From Tsuneonella litorea (lineage in GTDB: Bacteria > Pseudomonadota > Alphaproteobacteria > Sphingomonadales > Sphingomonadaceae), in assembly GCF_025154015.1 (NCBI RefSeq), contig NZ_JAOAMV010000004.1, positions 124,001 through 188,000 of the forward strand: DNA of 64,000 bases. Direction: 5' to 3'. Position numbers and translations under genes: made by a program. The notes under the pieces are model-generated. The model saw only the letters and a list, made by a program, of their open reading frames with translations, was not told the DNA's origin and did no database searches. This document shows positions 47,879-58,559 of the stretch, in pieces. Each line of letters opens with the position of its first letter. The stretch's first letter is position 1.

Positions 47879-49222
47879 TCAGGCGATGGTTCGTACACCG
47901 TCCGCGAGCAGATCCGCCGGCACCGAAAGCGTCCATTCGACGCCGTTCGGCGCGAACGTGTAATCCACCTCTCCGTCGAGCGAACGACGCGGAATGTCCT
48001 CGATCAACTGGCTGCCGAAGCCGCGGCGCGCGGGTGTCTTCACCGGGGGGCCGCCGCGTTCGCGCCAGGCGATGATGAAGCGGTCGCCGTCGCACTGCCA
48101 TTCGATCGTCACCCGGCCTTCGGGTCCCGACAGCGCGCCGTACTTGAGCGAGTTGGTCGCCAGTTCGTGCAGCGCCATGCCGATGATTTCCGCCGCCCGC
48201 GGAATCAGCGCGCAATCCGGCCCCGACGTCGCGATCTGCCGGATCGCACCGCTCATGAACTTGAGCTGGAGCCGGACGAGCTCCTCGACCGGCACTTCGC
48301 GCCAGTCGCGGCGGACGAGGATGTCCTGGTTCACCGCCAGGCTGCCCACGCGTTCCTCGAACCGCTTGATCAGCGCCTCGTCGCCCTCGATGCTGCTGCG
48401 CGCGAGCGCCTGGACCTTGGCCAGCATGTTCTTCGACCGGTGGTTCACCTCGCGCAGCAGCAACGCGATCTGTTCCGATTGCTCGCGCTGTTCGGTGATG
48501 TCGGTATTGGTGCCGAACCAGTAGACGATGGCGCCGTCATCGTCGCGGATCGGCTTCGCGCGGCTGAGGAACCAGCGCCATTCCCCGCTGGCGCTGCGCA
48601 AGGGGAACAGGTCCTCCCACTCCTCGCCCTCGGCCAGCGCGGCGCGGAACTTCTGCTCGACGCGGACGATGTGGTCGGGGTGGTGGACGGCCTTCCAGCC
48701 CCACCCTTCCATCGATGCAAGGTCGCTGCCGGTGTAGTCGTACCACCGCTGGTTGTACCAGAAGATGTCGCCGCTGGGCTTGGCGATCCAGGCGAGCTGG
48801 GCGATGTTTTCCGCCAGCATCCGGAAGCGCTCCTCGCTTTCGCGCAGCCTGGCCTCGATCGCCACGTGCAGCGTCGCGTCGCGCGCGATCTTGCTGCCGC
48901 CGATGACCCGCCCGGCGGCGTCGCGCACCGGCGAGATCGTGACCGCGACGGGAATCTCGTGGCCGTCCTTGTGGATCCGGCGGGTGATGAACAGCCCGAC
49001 TCCCTCGCCCGCGCGGATGCGGGCGAGGATGAGGTCTTCCTCGTCCTGCAGGTCGCCCGGAAGGAGGCGGCGGATCGAATGGCCGACCATCTCGTCGCTC
49101 GACCAGCCGAACAGTTTTTCGGCGGCGGGGTTCCAGCTAAGGACGTTGCCCTCCAGGTCCTTGGCGACGATCGCATCGTGCGATGACTGGATCAGCGCCG
49201 CGTAGTGGTCCTGCGGGTTCAT
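47879..49222 (-). CDS. PAS-containing HWE-family sensor histidine kinase
   Basis: A 447-residue soluble kinase. PAS1 is at about residues 5-115 (HDAIVAKDLEGNVLSWNPAA) and PAS2 at about 130-255 (IAWIAKPSGDIFWYN-type; WYNQRWYDYTG). The kinase domain has the phospho-acceptor motif EVNHRSKNMLAKVQAL, ALHELATNSLKYGALS and the IIAWRERGG segment that names the HWE family. There is no membrane helix or receiver domain; its response regulator is not adjacent. The start at 49222 excludes 53 Arg-rich residues read upstream. HWE kinases often act in light or general stress response. Confidence 0.9.
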   Translation of the reverse strand: MNPQDHYAALIQSSHDAIVAKDLEGNVLSWNPAAEKLFGWSSDEMVGHSIRRLLPGDLQDEEDLILARIRAGEGVGLFITRRIHKDGHEIPVAVTISPVRDAAGRVIGGSKIARDATLHVAIEARLRESEERFRMLAENIAQLAWIAKPSGDIFWYNQRWYDYTGSDLASMEGWGWKAVHHPDHIVRVEQKFRAALAEGEEWEDLFPLRSASGEWRWFLSRAKPIRDDDGAIVYWFGTNTDITEQREQSEQIALLLREVNHRSKNMLAKVQALARSSIEGDEALIKRFEERVGSLAVNQDILVRRDWREVPVEELVRLQLKFMSGAIRQIATSGPDCALIPRAAEIIGMALHELATNSLKYGALSGPEGRVTIEWQCDGDRFIIAWRERGGPPVKTPARRGFGSQLIEDIPRRSLDGEVDYTFAPNGVEWTLSVPADLLADGVRTIA

Positions 49223-49399
49223 CCGTGCCGTTCCGGCGCGGGGGCGAACAACGCGCGCGCGGCGGACGTCAGGGCGCGGCTGCCGGGCGAAACGCAGACG
49301 AAATCCGAAAAGACGCAACTGGCCACGCGCTAACCCCCGATCGAGGGTAGAATCCGCCATGGCCCCGGAAGTTCCGCGCAAAAACTGCGCGGGGTGCGA

Positions 49400-50623
49400 T
49401 TAGAGGCCGGCCGCCGACAGCGCGCGGTCGAGATCCTCCTTGAGGTCGTCGAGGTCCTCGAGCCCGACGTTGATCCGCACCAGGCCCTCTGTGACCCCCA
49501 TCTCGCCTCGCGCCTCGGCCCCCATGTTGGCGTGGGTGGTGCTGGCCGGGTGGCACATCAGCGTGCGCGCGTCGCCGATGTTGTTCGAGATGTCGACCAG
49601 CTCGAGCGCGTCGAGCAGGGCGAAGGCCTGGGCGCGGCCGCCGGGCAGCTCGAACGCGAAGATCGGGCCGGTGCCGCGGGGCATCTGGCGCGTCGCGAGA
49701 TCGTGGCGCGGGTGGCTCGGCAAGCCGGGGTGGAGCATTCGCCCGCCGGCGCCCGCGAGGCGGGGCTCGATGAACCGCCCGAGCTCGAGCGCCGCGCGGC
49801 TCTGCGCCTGCGCCCTCAAGTCGAGCGTCTCGAGGCCCTTGAGCACGACCCAGGCGTTGAACGGCGACAGGTTCGGCCCGGTGTTGCGCTGGAACGGCAG
49901 CAGCACCTCGTCGATGAACGCCCGCGATCCGCAGACCGCGCCCGCCAGCACCCGGCCCTGCCCGTCCATCAGCTTGGTCGCGCTGTAGGCGATCACGTCG
50001 GCGCCGAACTCGAGCGGGCGCTGGAGCGCGCTGGTGGCGAAGGCGTTGTCGACGACGGTGACGATGCCGTGCGCTTTTGCGAGGTCGCAGACGTACGTGA
50101 GGTCGACGACGTCGAGCGTGGGATTGGCCGGGGTCTCGAAGAAGAACACCTTCGTGTTCGGGCGGATCGCGGCGTCCCACTCGCCGTCGACCGCGCTGTC
50201 GATCACGGTCGTCTCGATGCCGAAGCGCGGCAGCAGGTGATCGACCAGCCAGCGGCACGAACCGAACGCGGCGCGCGCGGCGACGACATGGTCGCCGGCC
50301 GACAGCTGGCACAGCAGCGCCGCGGTCATCGCGGCCATCCCGCTCGCCTGCGCGCGGCAGGCTTCCGCCCCCTCCATCAGCGCGATGCGTTCTTCCAGCA
50401 TCGCGACGGTGGGGTTCTGCAGGCGCGAATAGGTCATCCCCTCGGCCTCGCCGGCGAACCGGTCGGCGACCGTCTGCGCGTCGTCGTAGGTATAGCCCGA
50501 GGTGAGGAACAGCGCCTCGCTCGTCTCGCCGTGCTCGCTGCGCCAGGTGCCGCCGCGCACCGCGCGGGTGGCGGGGCGCCAGTTCGCCGTGGCGGCGCGA
50601 TCCATGCCGGTCGTCTTCTTCAT
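49400..50623 (-). CDS. metZ: O-succinylhomoserine sulfhydrylase (MetZ)
   Basis: A 407-residue PLP enzyme of methionine synthesis that makes homocysteine from activated homoserine and sulfide. It has LATRAVRGG-like RPATRAVRGGTWRSEHGETS, the segment TYSRLQNPTVAMLEERIALM and the PLP-lysine motif YSATKLMDGQGR. The HGETSEALFLTSGY block favours MetZ over cystathionine gamma-synthase. The ATG at 50623 excludes a Pro/Arg-rich upstream reading. Confidence 0.88.
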   Translation of the reverse strand: MKKTTGMDRAATANWRPATRAVRGGTWRSEHGETSEALFLTSGYTYDDAQTVADRFAGEAEGMTYSRLQNPTVAMLEERIALMEGAEACRAQASGMAAMTAALLCQLSAGDHVVAARAAFGSCRWLVDHLLPRFGIETTVIDSAVDGEWDAAIRPNTKVFFFETPANPTLDVVDLTYVCDLAKAHGIVTVVDNAFATSALQRPLEFGADVIAYSATKLMDGQGRVLAGAVCGSRAFIDEVLLPFQRNTGPNLSPFNAWVVLKGLETLDLRAQAQSRAALELGRFIEPRLAGAGGRMLHPGLPSHPRHDLATRQMPRGTGPIFAFELPGGRAQAFALLDALELVDISNNIGDARTLMCHPASTTHANMGAEARGEMGVTEGLVRINVGLEDLDDLKEDLDRALSAAGL

Positions 50624-50716
50624 CCCTCGCGCGTCTAGGGTCGGCGCGCGCGGTTGCAAACAAAAAGGTCTGCGGGCCGCGAAAGCCGGTGCGGGACACG
50701 CGCGGTCGGGGCCAAA

Positions 50717-50751
50717 CGAAAAAGGGGGCGGCAACCGAAGTTGCCGCCCCC
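50717..50751 (-). terminator. Terminator after the large TonB receptor gene
   Basis: A perfect 12-bp stem with a 4-base loop (GGGGGCGGCAAC at 50724-50735, GTTGCCGCCCCC at 50740-50751). On the minus strand it is followed by TTTTTCGTTT. It lies 20 bases after the receptor stop. Confidence 0.9.
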
Positions 50752-50770
50752 CGCTTTCGGATCGCCGGTC

Positions 50771-53700
50771 CTATTTGATCTTCGTCGAGATGTTCGCGAA
50801 GTAGGTGCGGCCGAGATAGTCGAAGCCGTTGTACAGCGGCGCGTTGCCCACCCGGTTGTAGAACCCGGACGAGATGTAGGGCGGCGTGGTGTCGAACAGG
50901 TTGCGGACGCCGACGGTGAAGCTGAAATTGTCACCCTTCCACCGCACCGAAGCCTGGTGGAGGAAGTAATCCGGTGCCTCCAGGATGTAGGTGTCGCGCA
51001 CGGCCTGGGTGACGCCGAGATAGTCGGCATCGCTGTAGGTCGAGCTCAGCCAGTCCACGCCGTACCGCAGGTCGACCCGGCCGATCGAGTAGTTCGCGGC
51101 GAAGGTGCCGCTCCACTCGGGGTTGTTCAGCGTGCCGATGTTGTCACGCACGGCGTCGGTCGGGAGAGTCTGCGTGAACCGGTCGTCGAACTTGGTCACG
51201 TCCGCGTTCAGACGGAACTTGCCGGGACCGACGGGCAGCTCCCACCGGGCGTTGAAATCCCAGCCCGAAGCACGGGCGGTGGAGATGTTCACGTAGCCGG
51301 TGGTGACGGTCAGCTGGTACGGCGCCGTCTTTTCGCGGACGACAAGACCGCAGATGCTCTCCGCCCGGAAGTCCGGATCGTCATAGCACTGCTGCAGGAT
51401 CGTGCCGAAGCCAAGCTGGGACACGCCGTTCTCGACGAGGATGTTCCAGTAGTCGGCCGAAAGCGACAGGCGACCGAAGCTGCCCAGGTTCGGCTGTACC
51501 ACGAGGCCAGCGGTCCAGTTGCGCGAGGTTTCGGCGCCGAGGCCCGACTCCGCACCGCCGCGCTGGAGCACGCGGATCGACGAGGTCGCGCTGAAGCCGA
51601 GACCGCCGTTCGGGATACCGTCGGCCGCGCAGTTCGCGATCCGGATCGGGTTCGAAGCAGCGGTGGTCAGGTTGTTGCAGGGGTCGCTCGCGCTCGACTG
51701 GAACCCGCTCGTCGCACCAAGGAACTGCTCAAACAGCGCCGGGGCGCGGTAGGAGGTGCCATAGCTGCCACGCAGCGAGATCTCCCGGATCGGCTGGAAG
51801 ATGCCGCCCACCTTGTAGGTAGTCTGGCCGCCGTACGACTTGTAGTTCGTGTAGCGGGCAGATCCGGTGATCGACAGGTTGTAGGCGAACGGCAGGTCAC
51901 GCAGGATCGGCAGTTCGGCCTCGCCGAAGATTTCCCACACCGAGTCCGAACCGCGCGTCAGGCCCGAGCCGGTGAAGTTGTAGAGATTGCCGGTCTGGCT
52001 TTCGATCGAAGGCGTGTCGTCGATCGACGACTTGCGGTATTCCGCACCGACGCCGAGCTGGATGTCGCCGCCCGGCAGCGCGAACAGCGGGCCGTTGAGG
52101 AACATCGCCGCGGTTTCTTCGCGGAACGCGGTGTGTCCGGTGACGGGCTGCACCACGAAGTTGAACCAGTCGGACGGATACTGGCCGCCGACGACCGCCG
52201 GGGTCAGGGCAGGCGCCGCGACGCAGCCGCGGCCCGTGTTGCGGCAGGCGAAACCCGAACCCGACGCCACGACGTCGAGGCTCTGGTTGAGGCGATCGGT
52301 GAGGATGAGGTCGGTGGTGTAGTCCGAATCCGACCAGGCCTTGGCGACGTAGAGGTCATACTCCCAGTCCATCGGCAGGTTGCCGCGCAGGCCGGCGAGG
52401 CCCTTCACGTAGTCGACCGTCTGGCGGTTCTCGTAGTTGCCGTAGTCCGCGAACACGCGAACGCCGACCGACACGCCCGGGTTCGTCGCCTGCGGGCCGA
52501 GGAACGCGGTGGGGAACCGCAGACCCGTCGGGATGAGCGGGCTGCCGAACGGATAGTCGATCGTGAACTGGCGGCTCTGCAGCTGGCTCGACTTGCGCCG
52601 GTTGACCAGCACCTCGGTGTAGAGCTCGGCATCGCCCAGCGCCTGCAGCTCATACCCGGCCTGGAAGAAACCGGTGTAGATGCGGGCGGGCGAGACCAGG
52701 TCGTTGTTCAGGAGCGACTGCGGGAACGTGTCGCGGATGTTGACCGAAAGCGCGGTCGCGCCCGAGCCGCCGCCGACGCATTCGTAGCCCGGCAGCGCGC
52801 CGCCGGCAGCCGGGTTCGGACGGAAACGGTTGCAGGTGCTGTTGTAGCCGGCGGGAACGCCCGCGCCGAGCGCGACGGTCGAGGCGGACAGGTTGGGCGT
52901 GCCGATCAGGTTGATCGAGGTGCCCGATTCGCCGGTCGTGCCAGTCGTGTAGCACTTGGGCTGACCGGTCCGCGGGTCGATGTAGCTGCCGCTGTTGATG
53001 TCTGCGCCGGCCCCCGTCGGACGGTTCTGCGTCTGGCACTGGGTGAAGTCGGCGTCGCGGAACTTGAACGCGGTGCGGTTGTAGTACTCGAGCGATGCGG
53101 CGACGTTGAAGCGATCGCCGTTGTAGCCGAGGACCGTCGAATAGCGGCCCGAGATGCCCGCGCCGGCCTGCGGCACGTTCTGCTGCGCCTCGAGGTAAAG
53201 TCCCGAGAACTGGTTGCGGGTGATGATGTTCACCACGCCCGCGATCGCGTCGGAGCCGTAGATCGACGAGGCGCCGCCATTGAGCACTTCGATGCGCTCG
53301 ATCATCGCGCTCGGGAGCACGTTGAGGTCGGCCGAGCCGACCGAGCCGCGCGATCCGGCCGGCGCCACGCGGCGTCCGTTGAGCAGGATGAGGGTGCGGG
53401 TCGGGCCAAGGCCGCGCAGCGACAGCGTGTTGACGCCCGGCCCGCCGTTGACGACGAAACCGCCGTACGAGTTGTTGATCTGCGCCTGGCCGTTGGTGAA
53501 CGCCGCGCTCTGCAGGACTTCCGCCGGCGAGTTGAAGCCGGCCTGCGTGGTCTCTTCACGCGTGATGACCTGGATCGGATCCGGCGTGTTGAACCCGTCG
53601 CGGCTGCGAAGCCGCGAGCCGGTGACGACGATCGCCCCCGACGTGGCGCTCGAACCGTCGGCGTTCGACAGCGTGTCGCACTGTCCGTCGTTGTCTGCGT

Positions 53701-53827
53701 CGACGCAGGCCGGTTCATCGACCGCGTCCTGTGCAAATGCGGGAGCCGCATAGACGCCCGCCGCGAGAACCGCCGCGGCACATAGCGAAGTGGAGCCGCG
53801 AAGCGCGGCCTTACCGAAATAGTTCAA
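50771..53827 (-). CDS. TonB-dependent receptor
   Basis: An outer-membrane receptor of about 1018 residues. A signal peptide (ending PAFAQDA) is followed by an acidic DADNDGQCD stretch, a TonB-box-like IVVTGSR, a plug domain ([46 protein letters not shown]) and a long beta barrel ending [16 protein letters not shown]. Several cysteines lie in barrel loops. The TTG at 53827 is chosen because AAGGGG is nine bases upstream; a TTG at 53833 is too close to it. Substrate is unknown. Confidence 0.9.
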   Translation of the reverse strand: MNYFGKAALRGSTSLCAAAVLAAGVYAAPAFAQDAVDEPACVDADNDGQCDTLSNADGSSATSGAIVVTGSRLRSRDGFNTPDPIQVITREETTQAGFNSPAEVLQSAAFTNGQAQINNSYGGFVVNGGPGVNTLSLRGLGPTRTLILLNGRRVAPAGSRGSVGSADLNVLPSAMIERIEVLNGGASSIYGSDAIAGVVNIITRNQFSGLYLEAQQNVPQAGAGISGRYSTVLGYNGDRFNVAASLEYYNRTAFKFRDADFTQCQTQNRPTGAGADINSGSYIDPRTGQPKCYTTGTTGESGTSINLIGTPNLSASTVALGAGVPAGYNSTCNRFRPNPAAGGALPGYECVGGGSGATALSVNIRDTFPQSLLNNDLVSPARIYTGFFQAGYELQALGDAELYTEVLVNRRKSSQLQSRQFTIDYPFGSPLIPTGLRFPTAFLGPQATNPGVSVGVRVFADYGNYENRQTVDYVKGLAGLRGNLPMDWEYDLYVAKAWSDSDYTTDLILTDRLNQSLDVVASGSGFACRNTGRGCVAAPALTPAVVGGQYPSDWFNFVVQPVTGHTAFREETAAMFLNGPLFALPGGDIQLGVGAEYRKSSIDDTPSIESQTGNLYNFTGSGLTRGSDSVWEIFGEAELPILRDLPFAYNLSITGSARYTNYKSYGGQTTYKVGGIFQPIREISLRGSYGTSYRAPALFEQFLGATSGFQSSASDPCNNLTTAASNPIRIANCAADGIPNGGLGFSATSSIRVLQRGGAESGLGAETSRNWTAGLVVQPNLGSFGRLSLSADYWNILVENGVSQLGFGTILQQCYDDPDFRAESICGLVVREKTAPYQLTVTTGYVNISTARASGWDFNARWELPVGPGKFRLNADVTKFDDRFTQTLPTDAVRDNIGTLNNPEWSGTFAANYSIGRVDLRYGVDWLSSTYSDADYLGVTQAVRDTYILEAPDYFLHQASVRWKGDNFSFTVGVRNLFDTTPPYISSGFYNRVGNAPLYNGFDYLGRTYFANISTKIK

Positions 53828-54093
53828 GGTCAAAGTCCCCTTAGCCAGAACCGCGTGGCGGTTTCAAAGCGACTGGTCATTGTCGTGGCGGAGGGCTCCG
53901 ACCCGTCACAGGAATACCCCCAAGGGCGCGCCACATGAGGCATTCACCGGGACGTGGGCATTTATCGAAGGTTAGGGGGCAGTCGTTTTTGCCGAGAATT
54001 GTGGCAGTTAGGCCACATGTCCGCGGTGGCATCGCGGTTGCAGGCGAAGCACCCGGCCTTCGCCCCCTCCGGTCCGGTGGTATCGGGTGACCC
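53828..54093. other. Receptor upstream region, no gene seen
   Basis: The gap between the receptor and the terminator of the small membrane protein holds no credible gene. It should contain the receptor promoter. No riboswitch or Fur-like palindrome was recognised, and no clear -35/-10 pair stands out. Confidence 0.5.
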
Positions 54094-54121
54094 AAAAAAA
54101 GCGGGGCCGCACGGGCCCCGC
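54094..54121 (-). terminator. Terminator after the small membrane protein
   Basis: A perfect 8-bp stem (GCGGGGCC at 54101-54108, GGCCCCGC at 54114-54121) is followed on the minus strand by seven T residues. It is one of the clearest intrinsic terminators in the window. Confidence 0.92.
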
Positions 54122-54149
54122 CTCTCGTTTCCTTCGGTTCCGGCCGACC

Positions 54150-54362
54150 TTACGGACTGACCGGGTCGTCGTCACCGTCGATGATCAGGATCGCCGCGAC
54201 GATCGCGGCGATCGCGACGAATATCAGCACAAGCGTGCCGCCCAGTTCGCTTTCCTCGGCGGCGGGTGCGGACGCGCGATCCGCCGGAGCGGCCTGGACC
54301 GCAACCGGCGCCACCATCAGCGAGACGGCCGCCAGCGAAGATGCAATCTTGTCGAACCTCAT
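54150..54362 (-). CDS. Small exported/membrane protein, hypothetical
   Basis: A 70-residue protein with a signal-like N terminus (ASSLAAVSLMVAPVAVQAA), a short Ala/Glu linker and a second helix (GTLVLIFVAIAAIVAAILII), ending IDGDDDPVSP. This resembles many small sphingomonad membrane proteins with an acidic tail. AGGGGAAACACG precedes the ATG, a good binding site. It has its own strong terminator and an AT-rich upstream region (TATATATA near 54425), so it is probably a separate, well-expressed unit. Function is unknown. Confidence 0.7.
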   Translation of the reverse strand: MRFDKIASSLAAVSLMVAPVAVQAAPADRASAPAAEESELGGTLVLIFVAIAAIVAAILIIDGDDDPVSP

Positions 54363-54535
54363 CGTGTTTCCCCTGAGCATGGACTTGAGTTCAGTGCGAC
54401 CCGTCCATTCTTGTTGGATTGCGCTATATATATGAAAAGACAAAGACAAGCGTGCGGCGAGTTGCCGCGCCAGAGCGTTCGGAATTTGCGGCAGGGGTAG
54501 CCCGGCGACTTGCACGCGGCTAAAGCCCGCTGCGC

Positions 54536-55810
54536 ATGAGCGTAGCGCCGCACCACCCCCGCGACCCCGCCCGATGGTGCGCCGCGCTGGCTCTCGGCTT
54601 CCTCGCGCTCGCCATCGTCCGCCTGGGCATTCCGTCCAAGCCCTACTTCGACGAGATCCACTACCTGCCCGCCGCGCGCGCGCTGCTGGCGCAGAGCGAC
54701 TGGCTCAACCGCGAACACCCGATGTTCGGCAAAGAAATGCTGGCCGCGGGGATCGCGCTGTTCGGTGACCGGCCGTGGGCCTGGCGCATCATGAGCGCGC
54801 TGGCGGGCACGCTGGCGCTGTGGGCGGCGATGCGCGCGCTCTGGTTCGCCTCGCTGCGGCGCTACGCCACGCTCGCCTACGGCGTGCTGCTGGCGAGCGG
54901 TTTCTTCCTGTTCGTCCATGCGCGGATCGCGATGCTCGACGTGTTCATGGTCGCCGCGCTCGCGGTCGCGTTCTGGCAGTGCGCGGCCGCGGTGCGCGAA
55001 CCCGAGCACGGACGCCGCAGCCTCGCACTCGCGGGTATCGCGCTGGGCCTTGCGATCGGGGCCAAGTGGAACGCGGTGCCGCTCGCCCCGCTGCCGGGCC
55101 TCGCGTTTCTCGCGATCCGGCTCCACGCCGCCGGGTGGAAGGGCCTGGTCGGCCACCGCGGCGCGCCGGTGCCGGGCGTGCGCCTGCCCGAGGCCGCGCT
55201 GTGGCTCGGCCTGGTGCCGCTCGCGGTCTACGCGCTCACTTACGCACCGGTCTGGCTGATCGCCCCCGGAACCCTGCCTCCGGGCGGCTTCATCGGCCTG
55301 CACGAGATGATGCTGCGGATGCAGGAAAGCGTGGTCAAGCCGCACCCCTACCAGAGCGTGTGGACCGACTGGGTGATCGACCGCCGCGCGATCTGGTACT
55401 TCTACGAGCCGAGCGACGGCGCGCAGCGCGGGGTGCTGCTGATCGGCAACCCGCTGTCGATGCTCGCCGGGCTGCCCGCGCTCGGCTGGGCGGCATGGGC
55501 CGGCGTCCGCCGCCGCCGGTGGGACGCGCTGGCCGCGGTGCTGATCTTCGCGGCGAGCCTGGGGTTCTGGATCGTCGCGGACAAGCCGGTGCAGTTCTAC
55601 TATCACTATTTCGTGCCGAGCATGGCGCTGCTCGCTGCGCTCGCGCTCGCGCTCGACGCGCTGCGAGAGCGGGGCTGGGCGTGGCTGTCCTGGTTCGTCC
55701 TGACCGGCAGCCTCGCGCTGTTCGCGTGGTTCTACCCGATCCTCAGCGCGGGCGCGCTGCCGGGCGAGCGCGGGTTCGAGAAGTGGATGTGGCTCGACAG
55801 CTGGCGGTGA
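54536..55810 (+). CDS. PMT/GT39-like glycosyltransferase, polyprenyl-phosphate sugar dependent
   Basis: A 424-residue membrane enzyme with about ten hydrophobic helices. The first periplasmic loop has SKPYFDEIHYLPAARALL, whose Asp-Glu pair is the catalytic feature of protein O-mannosyltransferases, and REHPMFGKE. A second loop has MLRMQESVVKPHPYQSVW. Such enzymes take sugar from a polyprenyl phosphate and attach it to protein or lipid outside the membrane. The convergent neighbour encodes a DPM-synthase-like enzyme that could make that donor. Confidence 0.83.
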   Translation: MSVAPHHPRDPARWCAALALGFLALAIVRLGIPSKPYFDEIHYLPAARALLAQSDWLNREHPMFGKEMLAAGIALFGDRPWAWRIMSALAGTLALWAAMRALWFASLRRYATLAYGVLLASGFFLFVHARIAMLDVFMVAALAVAFWQCAAAVREPEHGRRSLALAGIALGLAIGAKWNAVPLAPLPGLAFLAIRLHAAGWKGLVGHRGAPVPGVRLPEAALWLGLVPLAVYALTYAPVWLIAPGTLPPGGFIGLHEMMLRMQESVVKPHPYQSVWTDWVIDRRAIWYFYEPSDGAQRGVLLIGNPLSMLAGLPALGWAAWAGVRRRRWDALAAVLIFAASLGFWIVADKPVQFYYHYFVPSMALLAALALALDALRERGWAWLSWFVLTGSLALFAWFYPILSAGALPGERGFEKWMWLDSWR

Positions 55811-55813
55811 GCG

Positions 55814-56905
55814 TCAGAACCGGCCCCACACGAAGCGGCTCGACAGCGCGTAGTTCCACACCGACCCGATGACGATCCCGGCCAGCGCGGCGACCACCCA
55901 GTAGACCCCCCGACCCTGAAGCAGCGTCGCGGTGGCGACGTTGGCGAGCGCGCCGACCGCGCAAGTCGCGCAGAAGCCCGCCCAGCCGCGCAGCACCGCG
56001 GCAATCCCCTTCAGCCGGGCGTCGCGATAGGTCAGTCGGTTGTTGAGCCAGAAGTTGAACGTCATCGCCGCGAACGTCGCGATGACCGTCGCCAGCGCGA
56101 AGCCCTCCCCCGCGAGGCGGTAGAGCGCGACCAGCACCGCCATGTGCACCGCCACGCCCAGCGCGCCGACGGTACCGAACAGCGCGAAGCGGCTCGGCAC
56201 CACCCGGCCGAAGCTGCGATCGTAGAGCCCGACGAGGAACTCGAACGCGACCGCGGTGTCGAGCTTGCTCTCCCCGGCCCGGCGCTCGGCGAACGCGAGC
56301 GGGAATTCCCTCACCCGCAGCGGCGGGTCGGCGGTGGCGAGCAGGTCGAGCAGGATCTTGAAGCCGATGCCCGACAGTCCCGGCGCGGCGGCGCGCAGCG
56401 TCTCGGCGCGCAGCAGGAAATATCCGCTCATCGGGTCGGTGAGTTCGACCCCCGTGATATGGCGCGCGAGGCGGTTGGCAAGCCGGCTCCCCTTCTCGCG
56501 CCGTTCGTTCGGCAGGCCCGCCGCGCTGCCGCCCGGGGCGAAGCGGCTCGCCACCGCGATGTCGCAGGTCCCGGCCGCGACCGCGTCGTGCATCGCCGCG
56601 AGCAGCGCGGGGTCGTGCTGGTGGTCGGCGTCCATCACCGCGACGAACGGCGCGGCGGTGGCGCACATTCCCTCGATCGCCGCGCTCGCCAGCCCCCGGC
56701 GGCCGAACCGCTGGAGCACGCGGATGCGGCCGTCGGCCCGGGCAAGCGCGCGGGCGGCGTCGGCGGTGCCGTCAGGGCTGTCGTCGTCGACGACGATCAC
56801 CTCCCACCCCTCCGGCCCGAGCGCGTCCTCGATCCGCGCGATCAGCGTGGGCAGGTTGTCGCGCTCGTTGCGCGTGGGCAGGACGATGCCGAGCGACAGG
56901 CTCAC
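55814..56905 (-). CDS. GT2 polyprenyl-phosphate sugar synthase fused to GtrA domain
   Basis: A 363-residue protein. Residues about 1-225 form a DPM1-like glycosyltransferase ([58 protein letters not shown]). Residues about 235-360 form a GtrA domain with four hydrophobic helices, including [13 protein letters not shown]. It likely makes a polyprenyl-phosphate sugar (often mannose or glucose) and helps move it across the membrane. The GTG start overlaps the leuB stop (GTGA), so it is read as part of the recO-leuB operon. Confidence 0.88.
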   Translation of the reverse strand: MSLSLGIVLPTRNERDNLPTLIARIEDALGPEGWEVIVVDDDSPDGTADAARALARADGRIRVLQRFGRRGLASAAIEGMCATAAPFVAVMDADHQHDPALLAAMHDAVAAGTCDIAVASRFAPGGSAAGLPNERREKGSRLANRLARHITGVELTDPMSGYFLLRAETLRAAAPGLSGIGFKILLDLLATADPPLRVREFPLAFAERRAGESKLDTAVAFEFLVGLYDRSFGRVVPSRFALFGTVGALGVAVHMAVLVALYRLAGEGFALATVIATFAAMTFNFWLNNRLTYRDARLKGIAAVLRGWAGFCATCAVGALANVATATLLQGRGVYWVVAALAGIVIGSVWNYALSSRFVWGRF

Positions 56906-57960
56906 AGGCGGGCGAGGACCGCGTCGCCGATCGCGGCGGTGCCCGCTTCGCCGCCGAGGTCGCCGCCCCGCACGCCGTCCGCCAGCGCGCCCGCGACCGC
57001 CGCTTCGATCCGCGCCGCCTCGGCCTCGCGCCCGAAGGAATGGCGCAGCATCATCGCGGCGGACAGGATCGTCGCCATCGGGTTCGCGAGCCCTCGCCCG
57101 GCGATATCGGGCGCGCTGCCATGGATCGGTTCGTAGAGGCCGAACGTGCCGTAATCGGTCTGCCGCTCGCCGAGCGAGGCGCTGGCGAGCAGGCCGATCG
57201 AGCCGACGCACATGCTCGCCTGGTCGGACAGGATGTCGCCGAACAGGTTGCCGGTCACCACGACGTCGAACCGGCCCGGGTCGCGCACGAGCTGCATTGC
57301 CGCGTTGTCGACGTACATATGCTCGAGGACGACGTCGGGATATTCGGCCGCGACTTCGATCACGACATCGCGCCACAGCTGGCTGGTCTCGAGCACGTTG
57401 GCCTTGTCGACGCTGCACAGGCGGCGCTTGCGGCCCTGCGCGGCGCGGAAGGCGACGTGGGCGATCCGCCGCACCTCGTCCTCGGCATAGCTCATCATGT
57501 CCCACCCGCGGCGGCGGCCGTCGGGCAGCGTCTCGATGCGCTTGTCGCCGAAATAGACGTCGCCGGTGAGTTCACGGACAATCAGGAGGTCGATCCGCGC
57601 GGCGATCTCGGGCCTTAGCGCACTCATCCCCTCGAGGCCCGGAAAGGTCGTCGCCGGACGCAGGTTGGCGAACAGGCCGAACGCGGACCGCAGGCCGAGG
57701 ATTGCCTGTTCGGGCCGCAGCGCGCGCTCGAGGCCGTCGCAGTCGGGATCGCCCACCGCGCCGAACAGGATCGCGTCGGCCGCGCGGGCCACTGCGAGCG
57801 TCTCGGGCGGCAGCGGGTGGCCGTGGCGCTTGCAGGCGATCCCGCCGACGTCGCCCTCGAGCAGCGTCAGGCCCGGCAGGTCGAGCGCTTCGAGCACGCG
57901 CAGCGCCTCGGCGGTGACCTCGGGACCGATCCTGTCGCCGGGCAAAACCGCGACCTTCAT
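56902..57960 (-). CDS. leuB: 3-isopropylmalate dehydrogenase
   Basis: A 352-residue enzyme of leucine synthesis that oxidises and decarboxylates 3-isopropylmalate. It begins [20 protein letters not shown] and has GAVGDP, the [20 protein letters not shown] substrate loop, [13 protein letters not shown] and [15 protein letters not shown], all conserved. It overlaps recO by four bases upstream and the GT2 gene downstream. leuC and leuD are not in the window. Confidence 0.97.
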   Translation of the reverse strand: MKVAVLPGDRIGPEVTAEALRVLEALDLPGLTLLEGDVGGIACKRHGHPLPPETLAVARAADAILFGAVGDPDCDGLERALRPEQAILGLRSAFGLFANLRPATTFPGLEGMSALRPEIAARIDLLIVRELTGDVYFGDKRIETLPDGRRRGWDMMSYAEDEVRRIAHVAFRAAQGRKRRLCSVDKANVLETSQLWRDVVIEVAAEYPDVVLEHMYVDNAAMQLVRDPGRFDVVVTGNLFGDILSDQASMCVGSIGLLASASLGERQTDYGTFGLYEPIHGSAPDIAGRGLANPMATILSAAMMLRHSFGREAEAARIEAAVAGALADGVRGGDLGGEAGTAAIGDAVLARL

Positions 57961-58559
57961 CCGCTCAATTTCTCCAGACGCTCGCCCAGCATGGCGCGCA
58001 GCGACATAGCATCGCCCCTCCGGTCGGCAAGCAGGTAGCGGTCCAGCGGAACGGCGGTGCGGGCAAACAATTCGAGGAGCGCGTCAAGGTCAGCTTCGGC
58101 GGGCGGCGGGCCGCCTCCGTAGCCGAGCTCGCGCAGCACCAGCGCCTCGTAGCCGACCAGCGCGCGCAGCCAGCCGCGGGCCGAGGGCGCGTGGCAGATC
58201 GCGTCGAGCGTGGCGCCGAGCGCCGAATAGAGCGCGGGGTATGGATTGCGCTCGGGCAGCGCGAGCGCGGTCAGCGTGGTCACCCAGCCGATCGCGCTGG
58301 CCGCCAGCGGCTCGCCGAGCCACGGCCCCCGGCTTTCGACGAGTTCGAGGCGCAGGAACGGCAGCTGGCTGTCGCTTTTCGCGCTGAGTTCGGCGGCGAC
58401 GCGGTTGCCGGGGATCACCACCGGGCGCAGTTGCCGCCCGCGCCCGCCTGCGACGTAGCCCGCGACGAGCCCGTGGTCCTCGGTGAGAACCCGCGCGATG
58501 ACCGCCGTCTCGCCGTGCTGGCGCGCGGCGACGAGGATCGCGGGGAACGCGAGGTGCAT
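57957..58559 (-). CDS. recO: DNA repair protein RecO
   Basis: A 200-residue recombination mediator that helps RecR/RecF load RecA. The N-terminal OB fold has [20 protein letters not shown] and [20 protein letters not shown]. The C-terminal half is helical with [18 protein letters not shown]. It is shorter than E. coli RecO (242) and lacks the zinc cysteines found in some homologues. The ATG at 58559 overlaps the stop of the arylesterase by one base. Confidence 0.9.
   Translation of the reverse strand: MHLAFPAILVAARQHGETAVIARVLTEDHGLVAGYVAGGRGRQLRPVVIPGNRVAAELSAKSDSQLPFLRLELVESRGPWLGEPLAASAIGWVTTLTALALPERNPYPALYSALGATLDAICHAPSARGWLRALVGYEALVLRELGYGGGPPPAEADLDALLELFARTAVPLDRYLLADRRGDAMSLRAMLGERLEKLSG

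Noticed and set aside
50654-53785. Very long open frame on the plus strand opposite the large TonB receptor
   Set aside because: It is the antisense shadow of a clear receptor gene; the residues are Arg/Val/Asp-rich with no domain, as usual for GC-rich DNA.
54150-54515. Longer reading of the small membrane protein with 51 extra N-terminal residues
   Set aside because: The ATG at 54362 has a strong ribosome binding site and starts directly at the signal-like helix.
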